This document shows, piece after piece, positions 34,589 to 44,144 of a DNA stretch of 64,000 nucleotides (the first letter of the stretch is position 1; each line of letters begins with the position of its first letter). The DNA is from Mucilaginibacter aurantiaciroseus. GTDB taxonomy: Bacteria > Bacteroidota > Bacteroidia > Sphingobacteriales > Sphingobacteriaceae. The stretch is taken from the NCBI RefSeq assembly GCF_024055595.1, contig NZ_JAMXOF010000003.1, positions 434,001 through 498,000 on the forward strand, read 5' to 3'. Made by a program: the position numbers and the translations under genes. A model generated the notes under the pieces. The model saw nothing but the letters and a program-made list of their open reading frames with translations, was not told the DNA's origin and did not search any database.

Positions 34589-34610
34589 GAAAACAATGTC
34601 AAAATTGATT

Positions 34611-34646
34611 AAAAGCCTGTAAATCATTGATTTACAGGCTTTTTTG
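34611..34646 (+). terminator. Rho-independent terminator after the second attachment core
   Basis: Arms AAAAGCCTGTAAATC and GATTTACAGGCTTTT with a 3-base loop, followed by TTG. Placement is the same as that of the hairpin at 5182-5218 but the stem sequence differs, so it belongs to the older, third element end. Confidence 0.75.
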
Positions 34647-34689
34647 TTTGCTCGAAAACACCAAATTACGCATGTTTTACCATATAAAA

Positions 34690-34708
34690 GGTGAGCAATT
34701 CGGTGAGC
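34690..34708. repeat. GGTGAGC direct repeats, candidate integrase arm sites (third element)
   Basis: GGTGAGC at 34690-34696 and 34702-34708, 12 bp apart, matching the pair at 5070-5087. An inverted partial copy (GATGCTCA) follows around 34724-34731. They lie between the core and the decayed integrase, as the GGGAGT repeats do for element 2. Confidence 0.45.
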
Positions 34709-34840
34709 ATATTTGAGGAAACAGGATGCTCAACAGAAACGCCATAAGTAACCGATTGGCAAGATGTTCAATGGCTGAATATCTTGATTCCAAGTGATGG
34801 ACTAATCAATTTTGTTTCACTATTTAATTCATTTGTAATA

Positions 34841-35370
34841 AGAAATAACATCAATTTGCTTTTTTATTTAAAGAAGCGCTCTACCTACTAAAATTGCACA
34901 GTGGCTATCTATCTTCGGGTTACTGTTGACGGCCAAAGACCGGAAGCCTTAACAGGCAAAACTTGCGACCCTTCCCGCTGGAATACACAAGCGGGTCGTG
35001 CTATCGGCACCAAAGAGGACGTTCGCAGCCTAAACTCTAACCTCGACACCTTACAAGACCATCCGTCAACTTATTTCAGAACGATTCAAAATTAGTTGTT
35101 TTATGCATCTTTTTTCGTTGTTTTGATGAATTTTAGCGCGTGTTTTCACCAATTGCTAATTTATAACCTCTTTCTTATCTAAGTAGAAAAAATGCTATAG
35201 ATAAGGCGAAAGGTCTATCTGTGTGCATATTTTGGTCGATGGAAAGAGGAGTGAAGCAACTATCGGTCGGGGAGTCGAACAAAGAAAAGAGGATATTTAA
35301 GATATTGAGAATCTTTACTTGAATTATCTTACAATACAACAGACCGACAGGCATTAATTCATGCGATTTA
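34841..35370 (+). pseudogene. Decayed tyrosine recombinase fragments (third element)
   Basis: The frame near 34841-34890 reads NNINLLFYLKKR before a stop, parallel to the first residues of the 5412 integrase. From 34901 a 64-codon open stretch (IYLRVTVDGQRPEALTG ... DPSRWNTQAGRAIG) clearly matches its N-terminal arm-binding domain. A further short piece at about 35222-35290 reads ILVDGKRSEATIGRG, again the same domain, so two integrase N-termini appear in succession. No catalytic domain remains. This marks the left end of an older element that has lost its body. Confidence 0.72.
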
Positions 35371-35505
35371 AATTTTATTTTAACGAATTAAAATTCTTTA
35401 AATATGCTAATCAACAGGCTCAAATCGCGTAAAAATACCTGTTTCGAAAACAATTCTTGCATTTTTTCTTTTTAGTAAATAGATTTATTGCAATAAGTTA
35501 AACCT

Positions 35506-37101
35506 ATGCCATTCTTTTCTAAACCTAACAATGCCGATTCAGTACTGATCGACTTGATCAAACTTATAAACCCTGATATTACCGCAGAACAAGTAACCGA
35601 TGAGCTAAATATTCATCCCGATTATCCCAATCTGTTAGCGCTTAATGACGTGCTAAATAATTTCGGTATCGAATCGGCTGCTTATCGTATCGATAGCGAG
35701 GAGTTACCAGAGGTTCCCCTGCCATTTATTGCCCATACCAAAATAGCAGGCTCAGAATTTTTGCTGGTGACTGGCTTAAACCAGTTTGAAGTTACCGTTA
35801 CAGATCAAACCCATAAAAATTATACATTATCGCTTCATAGCTTTACCGCCATTTTTAACAATGTTGTGCTGGCGGTAGAAGGCAACGGGCAACCGTTTGC
35901 AAAAGCAAGCGCCGGGTTTAAATTATCTGATAACGACACACGCCTTACTCTGGGTTTAGGTTTATTGATATTTATAGCTGTTGCAGGCATTATTAGCATA
36001 GCACCGGTTTTTACAATCTGGCACATCATTTTGGCCTTGCTGTTTAAAACTGCCGGGGTAGCTGTTTCTGTGTTATTACTTATACAAAGTATAGATCGAA
36101 ACAACCCGCTGGTGCAAACCCTTTGCGGAGGTGGCGGCAGAACCAATTGTAATGCCATACTCACATCAAAAGCGGCCAATGTTTTTGAAGGGCTAAGCTG
36201 GAGTGAAGTTGGCTTCTTTTATTTTACGGGTACCTGGCTGGCACTTTTATTTGGCGGTGGCAACGTTGCTCTGTTACAAGTGTTAGCCATACTAAATATA
36301 ATTAGTTTGCCTTATACTATCTACTCTATTTATTACCAGGCGCGCGTTGCCAAACAATGGTGTATATTTTGCTGCATGGTACAGGCACTGCTTTGGCTGG
36401 AGTTTATTCCTTTTGTAGGTTTTTTTAAAAGGCCTTTCCAAGCCTTAAGCGTTACGGCATTAGCGGGTTTATTAATATGCCTCGCTTTGCCTGTAGCCAT
36501 TTGGTTACTGTTTAAACCTTTATTTTTAAAAGTACAGGAAGCCAAATCGCTTAAATATCAGTTGCACAAGTTTAAGTATAATAGTGATCTATTTAATTCT
36601 TTATTGAAAGAACAAGCTAAATATGCCATGCCTGCAGATGACTGGAGCATTGTTTTGGGTAATGTAGAGGCCGAAAATATAATTACCATGGTAAGTAACC
36701 CATATTGCCAGCCATGTGCCGTTACGCATAAGATTTTAGATGAGTGGCTAAACCGCAACAAGGACATACAATTGAGATTGGTATTTACCGCGAATAATAA
36801 AGAAGAGGACATTAAAACTCCGGTTACCCGCCATTTGATGGCATTGAACGAATTGCCGGATAAAAGCAAGGTGAAAAATGCCCTGCGCGATTGGTACGAG
36901 CAAAAACAAAAAGATTATAAAGCCTGGGCTAATGTGCACCCTGTTACCCTTAACGAAACAAAATATTACAAGCTGGAAAAACAAGAAGAATGGTGCAAAA
37001 TGGCCGAAATAAAAGCCACGCCCACCATATTGGTAAACGGTTACCGATTACCGGAGGTTTACCGGATACAAGATATTAAATACCTGTTGGTAGAGCAATA
37101 A
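35506..37101 (+). CDS. VKOR-thioredoxin disulfide-forming membrane protein with degenerate C39-like N-terminus
   Basis: 531 residues. Residues 1-140 resemble a peptidase C39 domain (LIKLINPDITAEQVTDEL ... FGIESAAYRI) but lack the DCG catalytic Cys, so this part probably only binds leader peptides. A vitamin K epoxide reductase domain follows (about 145-345) with several membrane helices, the redox pair CGGGGRTNC and WCIFC. The C-terminal thioredoxin-like domain has the CxxC motif NPYCQPCAVTH and the cis-Pro strand ATPTILVNG. Such fusions oxidise cysteines in exported peptides. It stands 98-130 bp upstream of a Cys-rich GG-leader peptide and near its exporter, so disulfide formation in that peptide is the likely job. 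Confidence 0.85.
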   Translation: MPFFSKPNNADSVLIDLIKLINPDITAEQVTDELNIHPDYPNLLALNDVLNNFGIESAAYRIDSEELPEVPLPFIAHTKIAGSEFLLVTGLNQFEVTVTDQTHKNYTLSLHSFTAIFNNVVLAVEGNGQPFAKASAGFKLSDNDTRLTLGLGLLIFIAVAGIISIAPVFTIWHIILALLFKTAGVAVSVLLLIQSIDRNNPLVQTLCGGGGRTNCNAILTSKAANVFEGLSWSEVGFFYFTGTWLALLFGGGNVALLQVLAILNIISLPYTIYSIYYQARVAKQWCIFCCMVQALLWLEFIPFVGFFKRPFQALSVTALAGLLICLALPVAIWLLFKPLFLKVQEAKSLKYQLHKFKYNSDLFNSLLKEQAKYAMPADDWSIVLGNVEAENIITMVSNPYCQPCAVTHKILDEWLNRNKDIQLRLVFTANNKEEDIKTPVTRHLMALNELPDKSKVKNALRDWYEQKQKDYKAWANVHPVTLNETKYYKLEKQEEWCKMAEIKATPTILVNGYRLPEVYRIQDIKYLLVEQ

Positions 37102-37198
37102 AGAAACTTCTCGAGAAAGTAAAGGAGCATGCACTTTATATACATGCCGCCAAATTGCCGGGGCGTGGTTACGGCAAAAATAACAAATTTTAAATTTT

Positions 37199-37417
37199 AT
37201 TTTAAAACTTAACAAACTCAGCAGAGTTGAGATGAAAAGTGTTTTTGGTGGTTTGAGTCAAGTAGGGTCTACTTGCACTTGGACTTGGTCTGGCGGTTCA
37301 GGCTGTGCCTCAGGAACAACTGTTCAAAGCTGTTCAGGTACGGCTGCTTCCTGCCAGCAAGGTGCAGATAACAATTGCAACAACAATGATTGTTGTAGCG
37401 ATGTAGATTGTCGTTAA
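37199..37417 (+). CDS. Cys-rich double-glycine leader peptide (precursor 1)
   Basis: The frame from 37199 reads ILKLNKLSRVEMKSVFGG followed by a 54-residue core with eight cysteines (LSQVGSTCTWTW ... CCSDVDCR). LKLNKLSxxEMKxxxGG is the leader consensus of Bacteroidota natural-product precursors, cut after GG by C39 peptidases. The only ATG in frame (37232) lies inside the leader and would remove most of it, so translation probably starts at the ATT at 37199 (or another non-ATG codon), or the start codon is mutated. The eight Cys and the adjacent VKOR-thioredoxin protein suggest up to four disulfide bonds. Activity (bacteriocin or signal) is not predictable. Confidence 0.7.
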   Translation: MLKLNKLSRVEMKSVFGGLSQVGSTCTWTWSGGSGCASGTTVQSCSGTAASCQQGADNNCNNNDCCSDVDCR

Positions 37418-37523
37418 AATAGATGAGTCCGGCATAAAGCTGCTTATGCTTTAAATTTCTGTAAAAGGACTATTAGCCGTTGCCGGGCTCTTCACAACTT
37501 ATATAATTAACAACATTATGCAT

Positions 37524-38999
37524 ATGAAAAAATTTAGCTTCATTTTTTTTTCATTAGTAAATTTCTGGGTTTTAGTATTTGCTCAAAAGACAACAATCAT
37601 TTTTAGGTATCACGCTGATTCTCTTCAGAAAGATTCTTTTTATCTATCAATAAAAAAGCCCTTTGATTTGAGGTCTTTTGGTGAAGATTACCATTATCAG
37701 GAAAAAATAATTTCCGTAAAACATCAAAACGGTTTTATTGAAACAACCTGTCAGTATGTTATTCCAAATCTATCGTGTGGTTATTTGAGCTCGGGTTTTG
37801 GCTATAAAACGTTTATAATACCCGGCGACAGTATGTTTGTAAACATTAACAGCTCTCCAAAACCTGCGATAAAACTAAACGGTAAATATTCCCGGCCATG
37901 GTTTGAAGACCTAACTATAAAAGGCAAAAACAATTTCGTTTACGCTCTCTTCGATTCGCTGGCTATAAAGTATGGCGCATTAGGCTGGAGCAGCAGCTTA
38001 ACTTATAAAATAACAGCAAACCTTGGTGACTTTTGTGCATTAGCGGGCGAAAATTACTCAGTTCGATTAAAATATTTAGATAACTACGTTAAAGAGCATA
38101 ATATCCCTAATATTTATAAACACCTTGCGCAATCAGAAATATATGCGAGTTATATAAATGATCTTCTTAAGCCACTTGCTAAGGGAGTAAGTTTGAAGGC
38201 ATATCCAGAAAAGCACAAGATGGCATTACTAACGGCCAATTTTAATGACCCCGAATTATATTTTAAGACAAGTGACTACAGCTCAACTGCATACTCATAC
38301 ACATCTGCAATTTCTCGCGAAAAATCAAAAGGAAAATCCTTTAGTAATGACGATTTTATCGAGATTTATAACCTTATCAAAAAAACATATACAGATACGA
38401 TAAAAAATCATTTATTAACACAGCATCTATCTTGCTTTTTAGGCAACCCTCAATTAATATATCCATCTTTTGATTCTTTGCTAAATGATTATAAATCTTT
38501 TTGTCATAATAGATTATTCAAGAATTTTATAGATTCCTCGTATGCTGTTAAAAAGAATGAGATTTTTAGGAAGTATAATATCGATGACGCAATGTTGTCC
38601 CCCTTATTAATTTATAGTAACCGGTCAATTGCGATTAAAGATTTACTTAAAGCGAGACCTGTTCTTATAATTTGTTGGGCAAGTTGGTGCCTTCCATGTA
38701 TCAAAGAGGTTCCCTCTGAAAAAAAGCTTCAGAATCAATATAAAAATAAAATTGATTTTGTTTACTTATCCTTTGATAAAGACAAATCTGCATGGGAAGA
38801 CAAAGCGAGGAGTTTAAATATTACTGGAAATAACTATTTACTTTTGAATTATTTTAAATCAGATTTAGCGCATTTTTATCAAATAACCTCACTGCCGTTT
38901 TACTTGCTTTACGATAAAAAAGGGCAACTTGTAGAAACGAATGGATTGAGGCCGTCAGATCCAAAATTTAAGGAGATACTTGACAAACTAAATAACTAA
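37524..38999 (+). CDS. Secreted TlpA-like thioredoxin-fold protein
   Basis: About 491 residues with a signal peptide (MKKFSFIFFSLVNFWVLVFA). The N-terminal 330 residues are a variable domain common in Bacteroidota TlpA proteins; the C-terminal thioredoxin fold has ICWASWCLPCIKEVPS (active CxxC), VYLSFDKDK and LPFYLLYDKKG. It lies between the precursor peptide and the exporter in the same direction, so it probably reduces or reshuffles disulfides in the peptide or protects the machinery in the periplasm. An upstream ATG at 37518 is an alternative start. Confidence 0.78.
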   Translation: MKKFSFIFFSLVNFWVLVFAQKTTIIFRYHADSLQKDSFYLSIKKPFDLRSFGEDYHYQEKIISVKHQNGFIETTCQYVIPNLSCGYLSSGFGYKTFIIPGDSMFVNINSSPKPAIKLNGKYSRPWFEDLTIKGKNNFVYALFDSLAIKYGALGWSSSLTYKITANLGDFCALAGENYSVRLKYLDNYVKEHNIPNIYKHLAQSEIYASYINDLLKPLAKGVSLKAYPEKHKMALLTANFNDPELYFKTSDYSSTAYSYTSAISREKSKGKSFSNDDFIEIYNLIKKTYTDTIKNHLLTQHLSCFLGNPQLIYPSFDSLLNDYKSFCHNRLFKNFIDSSYAVKKNEIFRKYNIDDAMLSPLLIYSNRSIAIKDLLKARPVLIICWASWCLPCIKEVPSEKKLQNQYKNKIDFVYLSFDKDKSAWEDKARSLNITGNNYLLLNYFKSDLAHFYQITSLPFYLLYDKKGQLVETNGLRPSDPKFKEILDKLNN

Positions 39000-39038
39000 T
39001 AATTATATCTGTTTTTAAAACAATCTATCAATACTGCC

Positions 39039-41216
39039 ATGCCATTCCCATACTATAAACAACCCGATCAAATGGACTGCGGCCCCACCTGCCTGCGCAT
39101 GGTGGCAAAACATTTTGGCCGTAATTTTAAAGTACAAACCCTAAGGCAACTTTGCGAGATCAACCGAGAAGGGGTTTCACTTTTGGGCATAAGCGATGCT
39201 GCCGAGAAAATTGGGTTCAGGTCGTTGGGGGCCAAGCTAAACATAGCCGATTTAAAGGAAGCCGAACTGCCCTGTATTTTACACTGGCGCCAAAACCACT
39301 TTGTGGTGCTTTACAAAATAAGCAAAGGCAAATACCACATTGCCGACCCTGGCCAGGGCTTAATAAAGCTAAGCGAACAGGAATTTGCCGCCAACTGGCT
39401 GTCAGATACAGAAAATAGCGAGGGCATTGCTTTACTGCTTAGCCTTACACCATATTTTTACGAGCAGGAAGATGAAAAAGGAAGCGAAATAAGCTGGGGC
39501 TTTTTACTGCGTTACCTGGTTACATACCGCCAATTGGTTATACAATTACTGTTTGGTTTAGGTATTGGCACCTTGCTTCAATTGGTTGCACCATTCCTAA
39601 CCCAGTCGGTAGTAGATATTGGCATCAATACCCGCAACCTTAATTTTATTTACATCATTATTATTGCCCAGGCGGCCCTAATCGTTGGCCGGGTAAGTGT
39701 GGAGTTTATCCGGTCGTGGATACTGCTGCACATCAGTACCCGGGTAAACATATCTATCCTAACCGATTTTTTGATCAAGTTGATGAAACTCCCCATGAGT
39801 TTTTTCGATACCAAAATGACTGGCGATATTATGCAACGCATGAGCGACCAACGCCGTATTGAGAGCTTTTTAACGGGCTCTACACTAAGCACGTTATTCT
39901 CCATGTTTAATTTGGTGGTATTTTCTGTTGTGCTTGCTTACTATAACATTGTTATATTCTTTACTTATGTGGTAAGTAGTGTATTGTATCTCACCTGGAT
40001 ATTCGCTTTCCTAAAAAGGCGCCGCGAGCTTAACTATAAAAGTTTTGAAATCTCGTCAAAAAACCAAAGCAGTATTGTACAGATGGTTACCGGCATGCAG
40101 GAGATAAAACTGAATAATTGCGAACAGCAAAAGCGCTGGGAATGGGAGCACCTGCAAGCTCGCTTATTTAAATTTAACGTAAAAAACCTTGCACTTAGCC
40201 AGTACCAGCAGGGCGGCTCTACTTTAATAAATGAATCTACCAACCTGCTTATAACCTTTTTAAGCGCCAAAGCCGTAATAGACGGGCAATTAACCCTTGG
40301 AGGGATGATAGCTGTGCAGTATATAATAGGGCAGTTAAATGGGCCTATACAGCAATTCCTGGGCTTTGTACAAGGCTTTCAGGATGCTAAAATAAGTTTA
40401 GAAAGATTGAACGAGATCCATGAAATGGATGATGAAGAACCATTGGAGAAAGAGTATAATCATTCGTTGCCGCAAAACCGAGGTTTAAGTTTAACCAATT
40501 TAACCTTTAGGTATCCGGGTGCCGGTAATGAGGCGGTGTTGGATAACATTAACCTGGAAATTCCGCAAGGCAAAACTACCGCCATAGTGGGTATGAGCGG
40601 GAGCGGTAAAACAACTATACTAAAATTATTGCTCCGGTTTTATGTGCCCGAAAAGGGGGATATCAAAATAGGCGGTCAGTCGCTTGCAAGCATCGGATTT
40701 AAAACCTGGCGCGCGCACTGTGGCGTTGTGATGCAGGATGGTTTTATATTTTCTGATTCGATAGAACGTAACATAGCCGTTGGGGACGATTATCTTGATA
40801 AAGAAAAACTGCGCCATGCCATCCACGTGGCTAATATTCAAGATCTGATAGAAGGCTTGCCGCTTGGCCTCAAAACCAAAATTGGTGCCGAGGGTAATGG
40901 TATTAGCCAGGGCCAGCGCCAAAGGCTGTTAATTGCCCGTGCTGTGTACAAAAACCCCGAATATATTTTGTTTGATGAGGCAACTAACTCGCTCGACGCC
41001 AATAACGAACGGGTGATTATGGATAATATGGCCGAGTTTTTTGCAGGCCGTACAGTAGTGATAGTTGCGCATCGTTTAAGTACTGTTAGCAATGCCGATA
41101 ACATTATTTTGCTTGATAAAGGCTGCATTACTGAGCAAGGCACGCATCAGGAATTAACCGCCTTAAAAGGCGATTATTATAAACTGGTGAAAAATCAGTT
41201 AGAATTAGGCGCGTAG
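39039..41216 (+). CDS. Peptidase-containing ABC transporter (C39 peptidase, PCAT type)
   Basis: 725 residues. The N-terminal C39 peptidase has QMDCGPTCLRM (catalytic Cys14), HWRQNHFVVLYK (catalytic His) and HIADPG (Asp). Six membrane helices follow (about 165-450), then an ABC ATPase: GMSGSGKTTILKL (Walker A), GISQGQRQRLLIARA (signature), YILFDEATNSLD (Walker B), VAHRLSTV. It cleaves after the GG of leader peptides and pumps the core out. Only 39 bp separate it from the TlpA-like gene and 48 bp from the HlyD-like gene. Confidence 0.93.
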   Translation: MPFPYYKQPDQMDCGPTCLRMVAKHFGRNFKVQTLRQLCEINREGVSLLGISDAAEKIGFRSLGAKLNIADLKEAELPCILHWRQNHFVVLYKISKGKYHIADPGQGLIKLSEQEFAANWLSDTENSEGIALLLSLTPYFYEQEDEKGSEISWGFLLRYLVTYRQLVIQLLFGLGIGTLLQLVAPFLTQSVVDIGINTRNLNFIYIIIIAQAALIVGRVSVEFIRSWILLHISTRVNISILTDFLIKLMKLPMSFFDTKMTGDIMQRMSDQRRIESFLTGSTLSTLFSMFNLVVFSVVLAYYNIVIFFTYVVSSVLYLTWIFAFLKRRRELNYKSFEISSKNQSSIVQMVTGMQEIKLNNCEQQKRWEWEHLQARLFKFNVKNLALSQYQQGGSTLINESTNLLITFLSAKAVIDGQLTLGGMIAVQYIIGQLNGPIQQFLGFVQGFQDAKISLERLNEIHEMDDEEPLEKEYNHSLPQNRGLSLTNLTFRYPGAGNEAVLDNINLEIPQGKTTAIVGMSGSGKTTILKLLLRFYVPEKGDIKIGGQSLASIGFKTWRAHCGVVMQDGFIFSDSIERNIAVGDDYLDKEKLRHAIHVANIQDLIEGLPLGLKTKIGAEGNGISQGQRQRLLIARAVYKNPEYILFDEATNSLDANNERVIMDNMAEFFAGRTVVIVAHRLSTVSNADNIILLDKGCITEQGTHQELTALKGDYYKLVKNQLELGA

Positions 41217-41264
41217 ACGCAATTAAAAAACATTAATTAATATTGATCACTATTTATATTTAAC

Positions 41265-42557
41265 ATGCCTTCAAATCTCAATACGAATCACCAGGCCAGG
41301 CATAGCGATGATATGCAGGACATTATAACAGTTGTACCTGCGTGGATCTTACGTTGGGGTATTACGCTGTTTTTTTGCATCCTGGTGCTCTTATTAAGTT
41401 TATCGGCTTTTATTAAATACCCTGATATTGTAAAAACGCAGTTAAAAATTTCGTCACCTAATATAGCAAAGCCTATTATACCTAAAGTAACGGGTAAAAT
41501 TGATAAGTTGCTTGTAACCAATAACCAAACAATTACTACAGGCCAACCCCTGGCTTATATAGAAAGCACTGCAAACCATGATGAAGTGTTAACACTTTTA
41601 GCAAGTTTGTTAAAACTACAGCAGGCATCGCCGGGCGGGCAAATTGACGACGCCTTTTTCAATAAAACGGCAAATAATAACCTTGGCGAATTGCAGGTGG
41701 CCTACCAAGCTTTCATCCAATCCTACCTGGCCTATAAAGCATCTGTTGAAAATGGTTTCCTGGTAAAAAAGCGCACCTACTTATTGCATGACATTGAGGG
41801 CCTTAATAAACAAACCGGGCAACTACAGGCCGAAAAATTATTACAGCAACGGGATGCCGACCTGGCAAAAGAGGAGTACGAAATGCACCAAAAGCTGGAA
41901 AAGCAAAAAGTAGAGACGCCTGCAGAATTGCGCCAGCAAGAGAGTAAATATCTATCTCGCAAAGCACCACTGATACAAACAGATGCTTCTATAATTTCTG
42001 CTAATAGTAATTTGCTTGCAAAGCAGAAAGAAATACTTGAGCTTGATAACCAGGTTGCCGAAGAAAGGTCAAAGTTTTCGCAGGCTTTAAATAGCCTGAT
42101 AAGCCAGGCCGACGACTGGAAGAATAAATATGTGTTGTACGCTTCGCAAGCAGGAAGAGTGACCTTTGCAGGTAACATTCAGGAAAATCAGGTAGTTAGC
42201 CCCGCACACGAGGTTTTTTATGTAAGTAATGGCAATGAAAAGTTTTTTGGCGAAATGAAAATTCCGCAAGATAATTTTGGCAAAGTTAAACAAGGGCAAA
42301 GGGTGCTGGTTAAGCTTAGAAGTTACCGTTTTGAAGAATTTGGTATGTTGAATGGCAAAATAGCATATATAGCCGACGTCCCTTTTAATGATAGCATCTT
42401 TTTATCAAAAGTGGTGTTCACATCTAAAGCATCCGACATGAAAAAGCCCATGGTACTTAAGCAGGGAATGATTGCCGATGCTGAAATTGTTACCGAAGAC
42501 GCCACTATTTTACAACGATTGACCCGTAGCGTCATCAAAGCGATGAAGAGTAATTAG
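41265..42557 (+). CDS. HlyD-family periplasmic adaptor of the peptide exporter
   Basis: 430 residues. One N-terminal membrane anchor (WILRWGITLFFCILVLLLSLSAF), a lipoyl/barrel-sandwich half (PKVTGKIDKLLVTNNQTITTGQPLAYI), a long coiled-coil hairpin (about 140-285), and the return barrel strand (YASQAGRVTFAGNIQENQVV) followed by a beta-barrel domain. It connects the inner-membrane exporter to an outer-membrane channel; no TolC-like gene is in the window. Last plus-strand gene of the cluster. Confidence 0.88.
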   Translation: MPSNLNTNHQARHSDDMQDIITVVPAWILRWGITLFFCILVLLLSLSAFIKYPDIVKTQLKISSPNIAKPIIPKVTGKIDKLLVTNNQTITTGQPLAYIESTANHDEVLTLLASLLKLQQASPGGQIDDAFFNKTANNNLGELQVAYQAFIQSYLAYKASVENGFLVKKRTYLLHDIEGLNKQTGQLQAEKLLQQRDADLAKEEYEMHQKLEKQKVETPAELRQQESKYLSRKAPLIQTDASIISANSNLLAKQKEILELDNQVAEERSKFSQALNSLISQADDWKNKYVLYASQAGRVTFAGNIQENQVVSPAHEVFYVSNGNEKFFGEMKIPQDNFGKVKQGQRVLVKLRSYRFEEFGMLNGKIAYIADVPFNDSIFLSKVVFTSKASDMKKPMVLKQGMIADAEIVTEDATILQRLTRSVIKAMKSN

Positions 42558-42694
42558 GGTAAGTATAATAGCCTATTACATCCTTCTAACATAAATTAAT
42601 CTTTTTTATAACAATCTTTAAGTCATTTATATATCTAAATAAATAAAGACGTAAAAGGGGTTTAATTTAGCACTTTGATCTTATAATTTAATAA

Positions 42695-43858
42695 TCACTT
42701 CAAGGTATGATCAAGCGTTTTTGTTAGTTCAGATTCATCATTATTGAGGTTATTGGATGTATACAATATTTTACCTTGTTGGTCAATTAAAAAATAAGTA
42801 GGGTATGCGGTAACCCCATATAATTTAGAAATATCTGTTTCTTTATCGAAGTATTGAAACCAGTTTATTTGCAACTCCTTTATAGTGCGTTTTAATTTAG
42901 CGTAATCCTTATCGACACTAATACCAATAATTACCAGTTTATTTTCCGAATATTTTTTTGTTAAAGATTTTACAAAAGGAATCTCTTTCATACATGGCAC
43001 ACACCAAGTAGCCCAAAAGTCCAAGAGTATTACCTTTCCTTTCAAATCATTCAATTTAAGCTCTTTTCCACCAATAGTTTTTATTAAAAAGTTTGGGGCA
43101 TCATTACCTTTTTTCAAAGGATTGAGTTCTCTCTTAAAGGATTTTATCATTTCTTTTCCTTCAAAGCTGTTAGTGAATTTTTTAGGAAATGTGGACTGAA
43201 GATAACTCAATTGTTCTCGCAATATTGCGGTATCTTGACTAGCAGTCCCGAGTGAAGTTGCAATTTCGTGTTGAAAATACCAGAATGAAAAATAGTCAGC
43301 CGCATGATCTTTTAAAAAGTTTAGGGTGCGACGATTGACTGACCGTAACATTTGCAAATAAACTTTTTGCAAAGAATCACTTGCTTTTAGCTCCGATTTA
43401 TTCCGCTGTGTAAAATTATACACCTCCAAATTTTCTTTTCTATTGTAATTAACTAATTTCCGATAAGTTTGATTTTTGGAGGCGTCGTAAACTGCGCTGG
43501 CATTTACAAGACGCTTATTTAATAGCAATTAATCAAGATTGGGTTTATAGTACAAATCAATTTCTGACGGTTTGTTTCCAATCAAATATTTACTAAGGTA
43601 GAAGGTATTATCTGTGTTAACATAGATGATATCTAATGTTGCAAACGTGCTGAAATACTCTCCTCTAAAAACGACGTTTGTCTTTTTGCTGATTGTGTCA
43701 CTCAATAAAATAATTCTCTTTCCATTATCATATTGATACCTAACCTTTTTTCCAATAAGGCTGCTATCTAGCTTTATGGAAACTTGAAAATGTTGTTGGG
43801 CCGATGTGCGATCTGATAGGATTACAATTGCGAGAAAGGTTAAAATGAATTTTATCAT
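42695..43858 (-). pseudogene. TlpA-like secreted thioredoxin, split by an in-frame ochre codon
   Basis: 43858-43529 encodes a signal peptide (MIKFILTFLAIVILSDRTSAQ) and the start of a DUF4369-like domain, ending YYKPNLD then TAA at 43529-43531. The same frame continues with LLLNKRLVNASAVYD and runs 277 codons to a thioredoxin domain with LLDFWATWCVPCMKEIP, IIGISVDKD and AYPTYFLIDQQG. A lone TTG at 43528 is the only start for the second half, which would have no signal peptide. So a single nonsense change breaks a normal secreted protein. It converges on the exporter genes and belongs to the same peptide cluster. Confidence 0.75.
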
Positions 43859-43878
43859 TAGAATTATTTAAAGTGAAA

Positions 43879-43913
43879 ATAACTCCCGTTCATAGATGAT
43901 AAACGGGAGTTAT
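43879..43913 (-). terminator. Hairpin downstream of precursor 2
   Basis: ATAACTCCCGTT at 43879-43890 pairs with AACGGGAGTTAT at 43902-43913. On the minus strand it is followed by ATTTTCACTTT, a weak T tract. It starts 7 bp after the precursor 2 stop, so it should end that transcript. Confidence 0.6.
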
Positions 43914-43919
43914 GTTTAA

Positions 43920-44144
43920 TTAGGGCGCTTTAGCTATGGAACAAGTGTTAGAAGAAGTAGTGCCGTACAAATCACAGCTACAAAGACTACCTGAACAGCC
44001 GCCAGACACGGAGTGAGTACCTGTTGGGGTGCTAACGGGTTGTGAACAAGCACCAGTACATTTTGGGCCTCCCGGCTCTACAAGTCCCCCGAATACGATT
44101 TTCATTTGATTACGGGTAAAAACCTTTAAAAGTTCATTAGCCAT
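43920..44144 (-). CDS. Cys-rich double-glycine leader peptide (precursor 2), joined to IS630 sequence
   Basis: From the Met at 44144 the peptide reads MANELLKVFTRNQMKIVFGG, a GG leader, followed by a 54-residue core with six cysteines (LVEPGGPKCTGACSQ ... NTCSIAKAP). The open frame extends upstream to 44321 but that part is the middle of an IS630 transposase (VVCMDESPKQL), so the leader gene and the transposase remnant are fused in frame. NIFMANE also resembles transposase sequence, so the exact junction and true start are uncertain. The peptide is a likely second substrate of the C39 exporter at 39039. Confidence 0.65.
   Translation of the reverse strand: MANELLKVFTRNQMKIVFGGLVEPGGPKCTGACSQPVSTPTGTHSVSGGCSGSLCSCDLYGTTSSNTCSIAKAP

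Noticed and set aside
1..34600. A self-transmissible conjugative element
   Set aside because: No TraG-like coupling protein, VirB4/TraG-family or other Tra genes are visible; only relaxase-type genes and oriT-like blocks, so mobilisable at most on this evidence.
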